Part shown: piece after piece, positions 9,698 to 20,283 of the stretch
Layout of the letters: each line of letters begins with the position of its first letter
How positions within the stretch are numbered: the stretch's first letter is position 1
From: Psychrobacter sp. Pi2-1
GTDB lineage: Bacteria > Pseudomonadota > Gammaproteobacteria > Pseudomonadales > Moraxellaceae
Direction of reading: 5' to 3'
DNA length: 64,000 bases
NCBI RefSeq assembly: GCF_904846645.1
Contig: NZ_CAJHBO010000002.1
Coordinates: 62,001-126,000 of the forward strand
The notes under the pieces: model-generated
What the model saw: the letters and a program-made list of their open reading frames with translations, nothing else
Told to the model about the DNA's origin: nothing
Database searches by the model: none
Made by a program: the position numbers and the translations under genes

Positions 9698-10510
9698 TTA
9701 AGCATTGGCTTGGTTAAAGGCATCGGCAATCGCTAGAAAGCTCTCTGCTTTTAATGAAGCACCGCCTACTAATGCGCCATCAATCATAGCGTCAGAAGCA
9801 AAGCTATTGGCATTATCAGCATTAACACTACCGCCATACAGCACGGTAATCGTATCTGTTATATCAGCAAAGCTTGCAACCGTTTGTTTGATGTACTGAT
9901 GAGTCTTACTCACTTCTGCCACAGTAGGTACTTTACCTGTACCAATGGCCCATACAGGTTCGTAAGCGACGAGCAGCTGTTCAGATAACGATGATGCTAA
10001 ATCTGGCTGCTGAGTCAGTAAGTCTTTAATAACCGAGAGTTGCTCATTGATAACGTCGAGTGTTTGACTATTGTCATACTGCTCTTGTGTTTCGCCGATG
10101 CAAAACACCACGCCTAAGTTCTGGGAAAACGCATGAGACAATTTGCTTATCAGGCAATCATGAGACTCTTTGTGATATTGACGACGCTCAGAGTGGCCAA
10201 GTAGCGTCCAAGTAGCACCTGCATCTGCTACCTGTTGGGCTGAGCAGTCACCAGTATAGGCTCCTGTACTTGCACTATAGGTACTAACGTCCTGTGCTGC
10301 ACAAAGTATTGAGCTATCTGCTAGACGCGTACTCACTGTACTTAAATGAACACAACTGGGCGCTACCATTAATTTACAGCGGTTTTTTGATGTCTGAGAG
10401 TTGGCTTGTTCTTCAGTATTAACTTTCGTCAATAAGTCGTCCAATAGTGCATTGACAGCACTGTTAGTCGCAGGATTCTGTTTCCAATTGCCAATTACCC
10501 AAGCTTGCAT
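9698..10510 (-). CDS. tpiA: triosephosphate isomerase
   Basis: Interconverts dihydroxyacetone phosphate and glyceraldehyde 3-phosphate. The 270-residue protein keeps the substrate-binding NWKQNP (Asn, Lys), the catalytic His in LGHSERRQ, the catalytic Glu in [12 protein letters not shown] with loop 6, and the phosphate-binding [10 protein letters not shown]. It is slightly longer than E. coli TpiA (255) because of short internal insertions near residues 30-45. Confidence 0.97.
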   Translation of the reverse strand: MQAWVIGNWKQNPATNSAVNALLDDLLTKVNTEEQANSQTSKNRCKLMVAPSCVHLSTVSTRLADSSILCAAQDVSTYSASTGAYTGDCSAQQVADAGATWTLLGHSERRQYHKESHDCLISKLSHAFSQNLGVVFCIGETQEQYDNSQTLDVINEQLSVIKDLLTQQPDLASSLSEQLLVAYEPVWAIGTGKVPTVAEVSKTHQYIKQTVASFADITDTITVLYGGSVNADNANSFASDAMIDGALVGGASLKAESFLAIADAFNQANA

Positions 10511-10894
10511 ACTTATTTACCTTGTCTCATGTATTCATGCCAATTCGGCTAATATGCGCGTCAGTATAACAAATAATTCGTAAGTGCTATAGTAGCGTGC
10601 CACCATGAGCAGAATCACTTCTGTAAACTTATCTATAGATAGTGCATCAATAGACCATTATTTTTACGAGCTAGTCGCCTAATGGTATATATAAATTTTT
10701 CAAACTAAAGTAAAGTTCTATACTACAGAATGTATAAAATCAAATATTATTGCTAGCTATATATATAGATACGCAGGTAGATAAGATAAACAAAGCAATA
10801 TAGTTATAGCGAGTTATCAACTGAAAACAACAAGCATATAACGTGTAATACCAAGCAGTTTTACAGAATATTTTGTATCAAAGGAGAGGTTAAA
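10511..10894. other. divergent intergenic region tpiA-pilB
   Basis: AT-rich region between oppositely oriented tpiA and pilB, so it must hold both promoters. No gene or terminator is seen. A GGAGAGG ribosome-binding site ends it just before pilB. Confidence 0.45.
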
Positions 10895-12601
10895 ATGTCT
10901 ATCGCAACCAGTAAGTACGGTGGTCTAGCGCAGCAACTGATTAGCGACGGTGTCGTTAGCGAAGCGAACATGAAGACGGCACAGATTGAGTCGCAGCAGC
11001 AGCAAATAGGACTGGTACCTTATCTAGTAGACAATAAATTGGCCGATGCTTATCAACTTGCCCAAATGCTATCCCAAGCTTTCGGCGACCCTCTATTCGA
11101 TCTTGATGCATTAAATGTTGATGTTATTCCAAAAGACTTGGTTGATGAGAAAATCGTTCGTAAGTTTAATGCGTTACCACTCTTTAAACGAGGACAACGT
11201 CTATTTGTCGCACTAAGTGATCCCACACGCGTTGATGCTATTGATGCGATTGCCTTTAATTCTCGTCTGTCGATAGAAACCATTGTTGTCGAAGAAAACA
11301 AGCTCAAAAAGCGTATTGAAAGTGCATACGCAGATACGATGCAGAGCTTTGATAGCTTTTCTAATAGTGATTTAAATGTCGACTTCGATGATGGGCAGGA
11401 AGAAAACGAGACCAAGCTTGATGATGGTATCGACGAAGCACCTGTTGTAAAGTTCGTCAATAAAATGCTAGTCGATGCTATCCGTATGGGTGCTTCTGAT
11501 TTACATTTTGAGCCATACGAAAAATCTTTCAGAGTACGATTTCGTGTCGATGGCGTCATGCAAAAAATGGCTAATCCACCAGTTCAACTTGCGAATAAAA
11601 TTGCAGCACGCTTAAAGGTCATGTCTCAGATGGATATCTCAGAACGTCGGGTACCACAAGATGGGCGTATTAAACTAAAAATTTCTAAAAATAAAGCGAT
11701 TGATTTCCGGGTAAACTCATTACCGACGTTATTCGGTGAAAAGCTTGTTTTGCGTATCCTTGATCCATCGTCAGCCATGTTAGGTATTGATGCATTGGGG
11801 TATGAACCAGATCAACAGGAAATGTTTTTAGAGGCATTACACAAACCACAAGGCATGTTGCTTATCACTGGTCCTACTGGTTCTGGTAAGACAGTATCAC
11901 TTTACACTGGTATCAACATCTTGAATACTGGCGCAACCAATATCTCAACGGCTGAAGATCCAGTCGAAATTAACCTTGAAGGGATTAACCAAGTCAATGT
12001 TAATGCCAAAGTTGGTCTAACATTTGCCAATGCGCTAAAGTCTTTTTTACGTCAAGATCCTGATATTGTCATGGTCGGTGAGATTCGTGACCTTGAGACT
12101 GCTGAGATTGCGATTAAAGCGGCGCAAACAGGTCATATGGTTCTTTCTACTTTGCATACTAACTCGGCACCTGAAACATTAACGCGCCTACGCAATATGG
12201 GCGTCGCCTCCTTTAATATTGCCACGTCGGTTAACCTAGTCATTGCTCAACGTTTGGCACGACGTCTCTGCAAGAACTGCAAAAAACCTATTAACATCCC
12301 GCGTCAAAGCTTGTTAGAGATTGGTTTTACCGATACTGATTTAGATAACACTGATAATGTCATTTATGAACCAGTCGGCTGTAATGAATGCCGTGAAGGT
12401 TATAAAGGCCGTGTAGGTATCTATGAGGTGATGAAAGTCAGCCCTGATATTTCACGCATTATCATGGAAGATGGTAACGCAATAGATATCAAAGATGCTG
12501 CCATCAAAAATGGTTTCCGCGACTTGCGACGTTCTGGGATTTTAAAAGTGTTGCAAGGTGTCACAAGTATTCAGGAAATGATGCGAGTGACTTCTGAATA
12601 A
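10895..12601 (+). CDS. pilB: type IV pilus assembly ATPase PilB
   Basis: Hexameric cytoplasmic ATPase that powers pilus extension. The 568-residue protein has the N-terminal GSPII_E domain (to about residue 150), Walker A GPTGSGKTVS near 326, the Asp box and Walker B-type GEIRDLETAEIA near 395, a His box (STLHTNSAP), and a zinc-binding tetracysteine CKNC...CNEC near 459 and 496. pilC and pilD follow on the same strand, the standard assembly cluster. A strong ribosome-binding site precedes the ATG. Confidence 0.96.
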   Translation: MSIATSKYGGLAQQLISDGVVSEANMKTAQIESQQQQIGLVPYLVDNKLADAYQLAQMLSQAFGDPLFDLDALNVDVIPKDLVDEKIVRKFNALPLFKRGQRLFVALSDPTRVDAIDAIAFNSRLSIETIVVEENKLKKRIESAYADTMQSFDSFSNSDLNVDFDDGQEENETKLDDGIDEAPVVKFVNKMLVDAIRMGASDLHFEPYEKSFRVRFRVDGVMQKMANPPVQLANKIAARLKVMSQMDISERRVPQDGRIKLKISKNKAIDFRVNSLPTLFGEKLVLRILDPSSAMLGIDALGYEPDQQEMFLEALHKPQGMLLITGPTGSGKTVSLYTGINILNTGATNISTAEDPVEINLEGINQVNVNAKVGLTFANALKSFLRQDPDIVMVGEIRDLETAEIAIKAAQTGHMVLSTLHTNSAPETLTRLRNMGVASFNIATSVNLVIAQRLARRLCKNCKKPINIPRQSLLEIGFTDTDLDNTDNVIYEPVGCNECREGYKGRVGIYEVMKVSPDISRIIMEDGNAIDIKDAAIKNGFRDLRRSGILKVLQGVTSIQEMMRVTSE

Positions 12602-12821
12602 TAAGTAAAATCATAGAACACGTAATTTATGTCTTAGCATATTGACTTTTAGTTATTATAAGAGTGATAAACTAGCAACGTTCCTTATCGTATGTCTTTA
12701 AAAATAAAACAGATAGCCACTGGTTTTTTACGCTAAAATAAAGTATGCCTGACTGGTATCCTAAGTCTGGTATTCTATTGTAAATTTACAATTTATATTG
12801 GACAATTTTGAGGGTAGTAAC

Positions 12822-14045
12822 ATGGCAAAAGCTAAGACCGATATGTTGTTAGATTTTGTTTACGACGGTGTGAATCGACGCGGACAGAAAGTTAAGGGCG
12901 AAACTACTAGTCGTAGCTTAGAGCTGGCGAAGGCAACCCTGCGTAAACAAGGTATCACGGTTAAAGGGATCAAGAAAAAACCAAAGCCACTTTATACTTT
13001 CAAAAAAGCTATTAAAGCCATTGATATTGCTATTTTTGCTCGGCAATTAGCAACAATGATGAAAGCAGGTGTACCGTTAACTCAGTCTTTTGAAATTGTC
13101 GCCGACTCTCTCGATAATCCGAGTATGAAAGACTTAGTATTGAAAATAAAAGCAGATATTGAAGCCGGTGGTACCTTTGCTTCTTCTTTGCGCAAACATC
13201 CTCGCTATTTTGATGATTTATTCTGTTCACTCGTCGAATCTGGCGAACAATCGGGTGCACTTGAGACGATGCTTGAACGAGTCGCTACTTACAAAGAAAA
13301 GAGTGAGCTACTAAAAGTAAAAATCAAAAAAGCAATGAAGTATCCTATTGCCGTTATCGTGGTTGCTATCATTGTTACTATGATTCTACTGATAAAAGTA
13401 GTACCTGTATTCTCCGATCTATTTGAATCATTTGGCGCAGAGCTGCCTGCCTTTACACAGATGGTTGTTGGCATGTCCGAATGGATGCAGGCATGGTGGT
13501 TTATCCTTATTATTGCTATCGGCGGTGCAATCGTTGGCTTCTCAGAAGCTAAAAAACGATCTAAGAAATTTCGTGACTTTTTAGACCGTGCTGTCTTAAA
13601 AGCTCCCATATTTGGCAACATCGCCTATCAAGCGATTATTGCACGTTTCTCTCGTACACTATCTACAACTTTTGCTGCTGGTGTTCCACTTATCGATGCC
13701 CTAGACTCTACTGCCGGTGCGACTAATAATGTTGTATTTTACAATGCAACTCAACAGATCAAAAATGACGTATCTACTGGCCAGCAATTACAGTTTTCCA
13801 TACGCTCCACCAATTTATTCCCGAGCTTAGTTATTCAAATGGTTGGTATTGGCGAAGAGTCTGGGAGCTTAGAAGAGATGCTAGATAAAGTCGCTGTCTA
13901 CTACGAAAACGAAGTTGATAATGCGGTTGATGGTTTAACCAGCTTGATGGAGCCAATGATTATGGCAGTTTTAGGTGTATTAGTTGGTGGCCTAGTCATT
14001 GCAATGTACTTGCCAATCTTCCAAATGGGCGCAGTAGTAGGATAA
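12822..14045 (+). CDS. pilC: type IV pilus inner-membrane platform protein PilC
   Basis: A polytopic platform protein that couples PilB to pilin polymerisation. Its 407 residues contain two tandem T2SF domains (IFARQLATMMKAGVPL and IARFSRTLSTTFAAGVPL), each followed by membrane helices. The frame is open from a TTG at 12798, but the ATG at 12822 has a GAGGG site 8-10 bp upstream and gives the normal PilC N-terminus, so I use it. pilD starts 7 bp past the stop. Confidence 0.95.
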   Translation: MAKAKTDMLLDFVYDGVNRRGQKVKGETTSRSLELAKATLRKQGITVKGIKKKPKPLYTFKKAIKAIDIAIFARQLATMMKAGVPLTQSFEIVADSLDNPSMKDLVLKIKADIEAGGTFASSLRKHPRYFDDLFCSLVESGEQSGALETMLERVATYKEKSELLKVKIKKAMKYPIAVIVVAIIVTMILLIKVVPVFSDLFESFGAELPAFTQMVVGMSEWMQAWWFILIIAIGGAIVGFSEAKKRSKKFRDFLDRAVLKAPIFGNIAYQAIIARFSRTLSTTFAAGVPLIDALDSTAGATNNVVFYNATQQIKNDVSTGQQLQFSIRSTNLFPSLVIQMVGIGEESGSLEEMLDKVAVYYENEVDNAVDGLTSLMEPMIMAVLGVLVGGLVIAMYLPIFQMGAVVG

Positions 14046-14052
14046 TGATTTG

Positions 14053-14952
14053 ATGCAATTTATGCAGTTATTACAAGAGAACAGTACCCTAGCTTTATTC
14101 GTATTTGGCCTATTAGGTCTTTGTGTTGGCAGTTTTCTAAATGTTGTGATTCATCGCATACCGCTGATGATGTTGTATGGTTGGAGACAAGAGTGTAGCC
14201 AGTTTATGTCTGAACAGGCTGATATACCACGCGAGCATACGCTACCCATAGCAAATATTGTCGCTACTGACCAACCAATTACTTTAAGTCGACCTGCTTC
14301 ACGCTGCCCTCATTGCGCACATAAAATTAAGTGGTATGAAAATATTCCTTTAATAAGCTGGCTATTATTACGCGGACGCTGTTCAAGCTGCAAAGCGGCT
14401 ATCGGTCTACGTTATCCTCTCGTTGAGCTAGTAACCGCCCTCCTGTCCGTATTAGTAATATATAAGTTTGGGGTAAGTACTACAGGCTTGTCCGCATTGG
14501 TTTTAGTATGGACACTAGTGGCGTTAACAGGTATCGACTTTGACACACAGCTACTACCTGATCGTCTAACTTTTCCTTTGGCAGGCTTAGGATTGGCGGT
14601 AAACTCACAAAGCTGGTTCGTCTCACCAACACAATCAATATGGGGATTACTACTTGGGTTTTTATCGCTATGGATAGTAGTCAAGGTATTCTATTTAATC
14701 ACTAAAAAACATGGAATGGGCCAAGGGGATTTTAAACTATTAGCAGTATTAGGTGCTTGGCTTGGGCCTATGATGTTACCCTTAATCATCCTACTATCGT
14801 CTTTACTTGGCTCTATCGTTGGATTGATCTTGATGAAAAAACAGGGTGAAAGTCGACCTTTTGCTTTTGGGCCTTATATCGCTATAGCAGGTATCGTTGC
14901 CTTATTATACGGCTCAGATATCGTCAGCTGGTATCTCGGTATGTATGTCTAA
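14053..14952 (+). CDS. pilD: prepilin leader peptidase / N-methyltransferase PilD
   Basis: A membrane aspartyl protease that trims prepilin leaders and methylates the new N-terminus. The 299-residue protein has the N-terminal membrane segment with GSFLNVVIHR, the cytosolic zinc loop CPHC...CSSC, and catalytic aspartates in GIDFDTQLLPD and GMGQGDFK. Several hydrophobic helices follow. A TTG three bases upstream is a possible alternative start. It is the third gene of the pilB-pilC-pilD cluster. Confidence 0.95.
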   Translation: MQFMQLLQENSTLALFVFGLLGLCVGSFLNVVIHRIPLMMLYGWRQECSQFMSEQADIPREHTLPIANIVATDQPITLSRPASRCPHCAHKIKWYENIPLISWLLLRGRCSSCKAAIGLRYPLVELVTALLSVLVIYKFGVSTTGLSALVLVWTLVALTGIDFDTQLLPDRLTFPLAGLGLAVNSQSWFVSPTQSIWGLLLGFLSLWIVVKVFYLITKKHGMGQGDFKLLAVLGAWLGPMMLPLIILLSSLLGSIVGLILMKKQGESRPFAFGPYIAIAGIVALLYGSDIVSWYLGMYV

Positions 14953-15078
14953 TAGCTGACAGCGTACACTAGATTATTGTAGGAAATTTCCGGCAGTGAC
15001 TCATAATTAAAGCCTTAAAAGGCCGGTTATGAGTTTAAAGCTGCATTCATTGTTCTATCTGTTAGATAAGCTATTATT

Positions 15079-15765
15079 ATGTCAAAAAACACATCTCACT
15101 CTTATTCACACCAACCACAAACCACGCAACCAAAAAACAAGACGCTCGTGGTTGGTTTGACGGGTGGGATCGGTAGTGGCAAATCTGCCGCTAGTGCTTG
15201 GTTTGCTGAGCAAGGGATCGATATTATCGATGCAGACGTGATCGCCCATGAGACTGTCGCTAAAGGTAGCGTCACTCTGCAGAAAATCCAGAAAAAATTT
15301 GGTGATTGGATACTGACGGATGATGGTGTTATGGATAGGGCTGCTGTACGTACACACGTATTTGCAAATCCTGAAGCGCTGATTGAGCTTGAGGCTATTA
15401 CTCATCCAGCGATACGTGAGACAGCAAAAGCACAGCTAGATGCTAGTACTTCACCGTATATAATCTTGTCTGCGCCCCTACTTATAGAGGCGGCAGAAGC
15501 AGGACTGGCCAATTTATGTCAACGTATTTTGGTCATGGATGCGACCGAAGACACGCAGCTTGCGCGTGCCAGTCAGCGTGATGATCAAAGCATACAAAAG
15601 ATTAAGGCCATTATGACCAATCAGCTGAGTCGTGAAGAGCGTAATCGTCATGCAGACAATGTCATACTCAATGAGAGCGACCTTGCCTCTCTATATCTAC
15701 AGTTAGAACCCTTGCACCAAGAGTATCTTACGCTTGCCCAGCAGCTAAAGTTCGCTGGCGATTAA
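15079..15765 (+). CDS. coaE: dephospho-CoA kinase
   Basis: Catalyses the last step of coenzyme A synthesis. A P-loop GLTGGIGSGKSAAS lies at about residues 27-40, followed by DADVIAHE and HPAIRE motifs. The 228 residues include an extra hydrophilic N-terminal stretch of about 20 residues rich in His, Ser and Gln. The pilD-coaE linkage is common in gammaproteobacteria. Its 3' end overlaps the convergent rlmB coding sequence by 38 bp. Confidence 0.94.
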   Translation: MSKNTSHSYSHQPQTTQPKNKTLVVGLTGGIGSGKSAASAWFAEQGIDIIDADVIAHETVAKGSVTLQKIQKKFGDWILTDDGVMDRAAVRTHVFANPEALIELEAITHPAIRETAKAQLDASTSPYIILSAPLLIEAAEAGLANLCQRILVMDATEDTQLARASQRDDQSIQKIKAIMTNQLSREERNRHADNVILNESDLASLYLQLEPLHQEYLTLAQQLKFAGD

Positions 15766-16498
15766 CCTCATACAACGCCATGCCAGTAGCAACACTCACA
15801 TTTAGGCTCTGTAGATTACCATGCTCGTTTCCTGACATTGGAATATAAACCAACTCATCACAGCTCTCCATTGTCAGGCGACGCATACCCTCTCCTTCTG
15901 AACCCATAATGATAGCGGTCTTGCCAGTTAGGTCAGCGGCATGTATTGGCTTAGCCTCTTCACTAAGTGCCGTACCAAATACAAAAACGCCTGCATTTTT
16001 GATTTGCGACAACGTGCGTGCTAAGTTCGTAACGCTGACAATCGGCATCATCTCTGCTGCGCCAACTGATACTTTAGCCACTGTTGGCGTCAGACTCGCT
16101 GCATGGTGTTTTGGACAAACCACTGCATCCACACCCATAGCCACGGCGGTACGTAGGCAAGCGCCAAAGTTATGTGCATCTGTGATTTGATCTAGTACCA
16201 ATAACAAGCATTGCTCACGACCAATAATAGTATCAAGCAAACCTTCATCAGCGAAGCCTAACGGACGAGCATTGAGCACCACGCCTTGATGCTGCGGACT
16301 GCCACATAATTGCGTTAGCTTGTCTTTTTGGGTTGGTTGAATACTAATGCCGTTTGCTTCCGCTTCGGCCATGATAGCTTGTACATGACTGTCACTCTCA
16401 CGCCCTTGCTGCACAAACAAACTAAGACCATCAAGAGGACGATGTTCAAGTAATGCATCAATGGCATGGATGCCGTAAAAATAAATGGGTTTTGCCAT
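15728..16498 (-). CDS. rlmB: 23S rRNA (guanosine-2'-O)-methyltransferase RlmB
   Basis: A SpoU-family methyltransferase that modifies G2251 in the 23S P loop. The 256-residue protein has the substrate-binding N-terminal domain (GIHAIDALL) and the knotted SPOUT domain with the motifs DQITDAHNFGACLRTA, IMGSEGEGMRRL and IPMSGNEHGNLQSLNVSVA. It is about a dozen residues longer than E. coli RlmB at the C-terminus. That tail is the part that overlaps coaE. Confidence 0.95.
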   Translation of the reverse strand: MAKPIYFYGIHAIDALLEHRPLDGLSLFVQQGRESDSHVQAIMAEAEANGISIQPTQKDKLTQLCGSPQHQGVVLNARPLGFADEGLLDTIIGREQCLLLVLDQITDAHNFGACLRTAVAMGVDAVVCPKHHAASLTPTVAKVSVGAAEMMPIVSVTNLARTLSQIKNAGVFVFGTALSEEAKPIHAADLTGKTAIIMGSEGEGMRRLTMESCDELVYIPMSGNEHGNLQSLNVSVATGMALYEVNRQRTLAAGQA

Positions 16499-16613
16499 AA
16501 TAGGCCTACTAAATATAAAGTGGATATCGCACTAGGCGACGGGATAAAAGAAGATAACGTAGATTTTACGTGTCATGACCCATTGATGATGAGAGAACAG
16601 TAAACCAAACGTC

Positions 16614-16654
16614 AAAAAAAGAAATAAACAATACCAATCCGATATTGTTTATTT
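16614..16654 (-). terminator. intrinsic terminator after ppnP
   Basis: A perfect 12-bp inverted repeat (AAATAAACAATA / TATTGTTTATTT) with a T-rich run on the minus strand (A run 16614-16620 on plus). It separates ppnP from rlmB, both on the minus strand. Confidence 0.65.
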
Positions 16655-16722
16655 TCTCGAAATACTAATATGTGATAGAACAGGCGTTAGAATAATAAAG
16701 CTCAAGCGCCCTATTAATAATA

Positions 16723-17058
16723 TCAGCCCTCTAGATGACAGACATATTGAACAATCTCTTCAGTACGTAGGTTAAAACCGCTATTGCCTTCAACGACAAA
16801 TGACTGACCTGCACGGTAGTAGCTGAATTCATCATCACCATTGATCTTTACTTCACACTCACCACTGGTAATTTCGATACGCTCAGAGGTATTGGTGCTA
16901 AAGTGATAATGCTCAACCAAGTTGTCACAAGGTAAGATCACGCCTAGCGTTTTATGACGACCATCCTCAAACATAATGGTATGGCTTGAGCAGCGACCAT
17001 CATAAGATACTGTCGCTTGGGCATTAACTGTTACGTTAGTAAATTGCGCCGCTGTCAT
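16723..17058 (-). CDS. ppnP: pyrimidine/purine nucleoside phosphorylase PpnP (YaiE family)
   Basis: A small cupin of the former DUF1255/YaiE family that cleaves nucleosides with phosphate. The 111 residues show the family pattern: an N-terminal AQATVSYDGRCSSHTIMF, then KTLGVILPC, YHFSTNTSERIEITSGECEV, the YRAGQSFVVEGNSGF turn and a final VQYVCHLEG. The length is typical. It stands alone between a terminator and a long gene-free region. Confidence 0.92.
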   Translation of the reverse strand: MTAAQFTNVTVNAQATVSYDGRCSSHTIMFEDGRHKTLGVILPCDNLVEHYHFSTNTSERIEITSGECEVKINGDDEFSYYRAGQSFVVEGNSGFNLRTEEIVQYVCHLEG

Positions 17059-17823
17059 AGTGGCTTCCTTATCAAATAATTATGGCAAAACTAAAAAATA
17101 AGTAACGGATTAAAGTACCGACAGAGTTGCACTGGACTTCAAATACGCGACCAGTAAGCAAACACGCCTGCTTTAGATACTTTATCCCTCTATAGTAGAT
17201 ATCTGCGCGCTAAAGGTAGCCACAGGTTCTATGAAAACGCTTTTGAATAATGATCGAGTGGCATGTTTTTTACCACTATACGCCTACAATTTTACGAAAT
17301 TATGACTCGTTATTAGGTTGCATCGCGCATCAGACTCATAAGAAGAGTTTATCATTATGTGAGATTATGCTACCACATTATATCTATAAAGTTTGTTAAA
17401 GCGACTAGGAAAATTCTATTTAATGGCAAGTATCTACCCGTTCGTTTAATATTCATTTGGTATTTTTCTAGGCGGATGCTAGGCCACTAACTTAGATATA
17501 TTTTTATCATTATCAGTCAAAATACTTCTTTGCATACTATGCTTATTTTTAGATATCTAATTACTCTAACGATTAATATTATAAGGATTATGTTGATGAT
17601 TTATTGTCAGTTTTTAATAGTTTTATGGTAATCTCCCAATAATAAATTCTGTTATATCTCGTCTTAAAGTTTGTATTTACGCACATTTAACACCATACTA
17701 TTTGCCTACAATATTTATCTAATTAGCAAGTTTAAACAGATATTTTCACTTCCTTATTTACCCTATTTATAGATGGCTTCCTAAAATTTATATGATGTCC
17801 ATTGTCTGTCCTGAGAGGCGTTG
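17059..17823. other. long gene-free AT-rich region
   Basis: About 765 bp between ppnP and recN without a supported gene. There is a small inverted repeat near 17259-17279 (AGTGG / CCACT). The longest ATG frames are about 25 codons with no good ribosome-binding site. A GAGAGG site immediately precedes recN. The rest could be the relic of a lost gene or a long regulatory region. Confidence 0.4.
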
Positions 17824-19503
17824 ATGCTAGTATCGTTAACTTTACATCAGTTTGCGTTGATTGCTCAGCATGAGCTGAGCGTGGCTGAAGGTTTTAATGT
17901 CATCACTGGTGAAACAGGTGCTGGCAAGTCGTTATTGCTAGATGCCCTATCACTGTGTGTCGGTGAGCGAGCAGACAGTGCGATGGTCAGGCATGGAGCC
18001 GCGCATGCAGATATCTACGCTCAATTTGATGTAGAAAATAACAGCGTCGTCGCTGAGTGGTTTACCAAAAATGATCGACCGCTAGAAGAGCCTGAATTAC
18101 TTATTCGTCGACAATTAAGCAATACTGGCCGCTCAAAAGCATGGCTAAATGGTTCACCAGTTAGCTTAGCGGAGCTAAAGAGTTTAGGCACTTTATTGGT
18201 CAATATACATAGCCAACATGCTCAGCAAGCATTGCTCAAGCCGCAATTTGTGGTGCAATGGCTTGATGAGATGGCACAGATAACACCGCTAGCCATCCAA
18301 ACTGCCAGTAGCTATCAAGCCTATCAGCAGCTAAAACGTCGCGCGGACGACATCGCAAGTCGCGAAGCCCAGCGTCAAGATCGTATTCAGTTGTTGCAGA
18401 GTCAATTGGCAGATATTGCGCCGTTATTGGCTGTGGATTACGCAGAAGTTGAATCTGAACATGAAGAGCTCTCCAATATTGAAGCCTTAATGCAAGAGGC
18501 CAGTCATGGTCTGCATTTGCTCGACAATGATACCGATGAGCCAGACGTCATGACCTTGCTCGGACAAGCGATTAAACTCTGTGACAACCAAGTAGGCGTC
18601 AGTCAAACGTTTGAACAAGCTTCTGAACAGCTCCATCTAGCACAACAGCAAATCACTGAAGTGACTGCCCTACTATCAGATTACGCCGAACAGCAGCTAC
18701 CTGATCCTGAACGTTTGCAAACACTAGACAATTTAATCAGCTTAGGACATCGTTTGTCACGTAAGCATAGCTTGCCCGCCAGTGATTTAATTGATGAAGC
18801 AAAAGGCTGGGAAGCGCAATTAGAGCAGCTAGAGAACGAGCCAAGCAGTAATGCAATGGCAGCACAAATTGAGCAGGCTTGGCAAGACTATCTCGCTCTG
18901 GCCACACAGTTAAATAAAGAGCGCACAAAAGCTGCTCCGATAATTAGTAAGCAACTCATCAAACAACTACAACCGCTTGCGCTACCCAATGCTCGCTGTG
19001 AATTTGTCTTTACCAAAAAAGCCGAACCTAGTCAGTACAATGCCCAAGGTTGTTTCGATATTGATTTATTATTCAGCGCCAATGTCGGTATGCCAATGCA
19101 GCCCCTACACAAAATCGCTTCAGGTGGTGAACTGTCACGTATGGCGCTCGTGATGCAAGTCTTACAAGCGACCAATGCCGATAATAATGCTGCCAAGCCT
19201 ATGCTGGTATTTGATGAGGTCGATGTCGGTATCAGTGGCGGTACTGCGCAAGTGGTTGGCGAACTGCTACGCTCGCTTGGGCAAACACAGCAATTACTGG
19301 CCATCACACACCAAGCGCAAGTCGCAGCGCAAGCGCATCAACATATCTTGGTACAAAAGCACCATCAAGAACAGACCGAAAGCGAGCTACTCATACTGAC
19401 CAACAGTGCGCAAGTAGACGAGTTGGCGCGTATGTCTGGTGGTGTCATTATCACTGATGTCACGCGCGATCATGCTCGCAGCTTATTATCCGATGTTAAG
19501 TAA
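17824..19503 (+). CDS. recN: DNA repair protein RecN
   Basis: An SMC-like ATPase acting in double-strand break repair. The 559-residue protein has Walker A GETGAGKSLLLDAL near residue 35, a long coiled-coil middle with QSQLADIAPL, the ABC signature IASGGELSRMALVMQ and Walker B MLVFDEVDVGISGGTAQ near the C-terminus, followed by THQAQVAAQAHQH. The TTG three bases earlier is ignored in favour of ATG, which has GAGAGG at proper spacing. Confidence 0.95.
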   Translation: MLVSLTLHQFALIAQHELSVAEGFNVITGETGAGKSLLLDALSLCVGERADSAMVRHGAAHADIYAQFDVENNSVVAEWFTKNDRPLEEPELLIRRQLSNTGRSKAWLNGSPVSLAELKSLGTLLVNIHSQHAQQALLKPQFVVQWLDEMAQITPLAIQTASSYQAYQQLKRRADDIASREAQRQDRIQLLQSQLADIAPLLAVDYAEVESEHEELSNIEALMQEASHGLHLLDNDTDEPDVMTLLGQAIKLCDNQVGVSQTFEQASEQLHLAQQQITEVTALLSDYAEQQLPDPERLQTLDNLISLGHRLSRKHSLPASDLIDEAKGWEAQLEQLENEPSSNAMAAQIEQAWQDYLALATQLNKERTKAAPIISKQLIKQLQPLALPNARCEFVFTKKAEPSQYNAQGCFDIDLLFSANVGMPMQPLHKIASGGELSRMALVMQVLQATNADNNAAKPMLVFDEVDVGISGGTAQVVGELLRSLGQTQQLLAITHQAQVAAQAHQHILVQKHHQEQTESELLILTNSAQVDELARMSGGVIITDVTRDHARSLLSDVK

Positions 19504-19669
19504 CGCTTATCTGACCTATCTAACGTTAAATAATTATTCGTTTTCATTAAAACGGATGGTTATTTGAGTCTACATGATGGTCAGTGGCAATTAGTGCGAA
19601 TCTTGCTTTTCTATTGATTATCACCATATAGTGGTCTTTCACCCTTATTATTAGGTTGCGTTTGTTTCT

Positions 19670-20233
19670 ATGTCTAAAACCAATTTGACCCATCATTTTT
19701 TGATTGCAGCACCAGAGCTGTCAGACCCAAGGTTTGAGCAGGCACTTATATATATTTGCCGTCATGACAAGCACGGTGCGCTAGGTCTGATGGTCAATCG
19801 TCCGCTTGAGCAATCTCGCGTAGGTAAGCTGCTAGAAGATTTAGATATTGAAGTAACCAATCCGCAGGTGATGGAAGATGTGGCATTAGAAGGCGGCCCT
19901 ATGTATCCTGAGGTCGGCTTTGTGCTGCATACTGGTCAGCCAGAATGGGCCTCTTCTTTTGCTATTTCAGAGAACGTTTGCATCACGACTAGCCAAGATA
20001 TTCTAAAGCGTATTGCCGCAGGGCAAGGTGTTGGTCACTATCAGCTGTGTCTAGGTCATGCCAGCTGGGGCAAAAAACAGCTAGACCAAGAGCTGAGTAA
20101 TGGTGACTGGTTAGTCTGCCCTGCTGATCTGAATTTATTATTTGATACCCCGTTTGAAGAACGCTGGCAAATCGCAGCCGACAAAATCGGAGTCAATTTC
20201 GACTATCTTAGTAGTGACATAGGTCATGCGTAA
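19670..20233 (+). CDS. yqgE: UPF0301 family protein YqgE/AlgH
   Basis: A 187-residue soluble protein of the AlgH/YqgE family, whose biochemical role is unclear. Signatures are the start [11 protein letters not shown], the ALGLMVNRP segment, the [16 protein letters not shown] loop and the [15 protein letters not shown] region. The gene precedes ruvX with a 50-bp gap, the conserved pairing in gammaproteobacteria, which suggests cotranscription. Confidence 0.93.
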   Translation: MSKTNLTHHFLIAAPELSDPRFEQALIYICRHDKHGALGLMVNRPLEQSRVGKLLEDLDIEVTNPQVMEDVALEGGPMYPEVGFVLHTGQPEWASSFAISENVCITTSQDILKRIAAGQGVGHYQLCLGHASWGKKQLDQELSNGDWLVCPADLNLLFDTPFEERWQIAADKIGVNFDYLSSDIGHA

Positions 20234-20283
20234 TATCATACGCTCTACGAATTTAGATAAAGACATAAAGGACACCCATTACT

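Noticed and set aside
17231..17305. 24-aa ATG frame in the long gap before recN
   Set aside because: No ribosome-binding site at the right spacing, no recognisable composition, and length within chance for AT-rich DNA.
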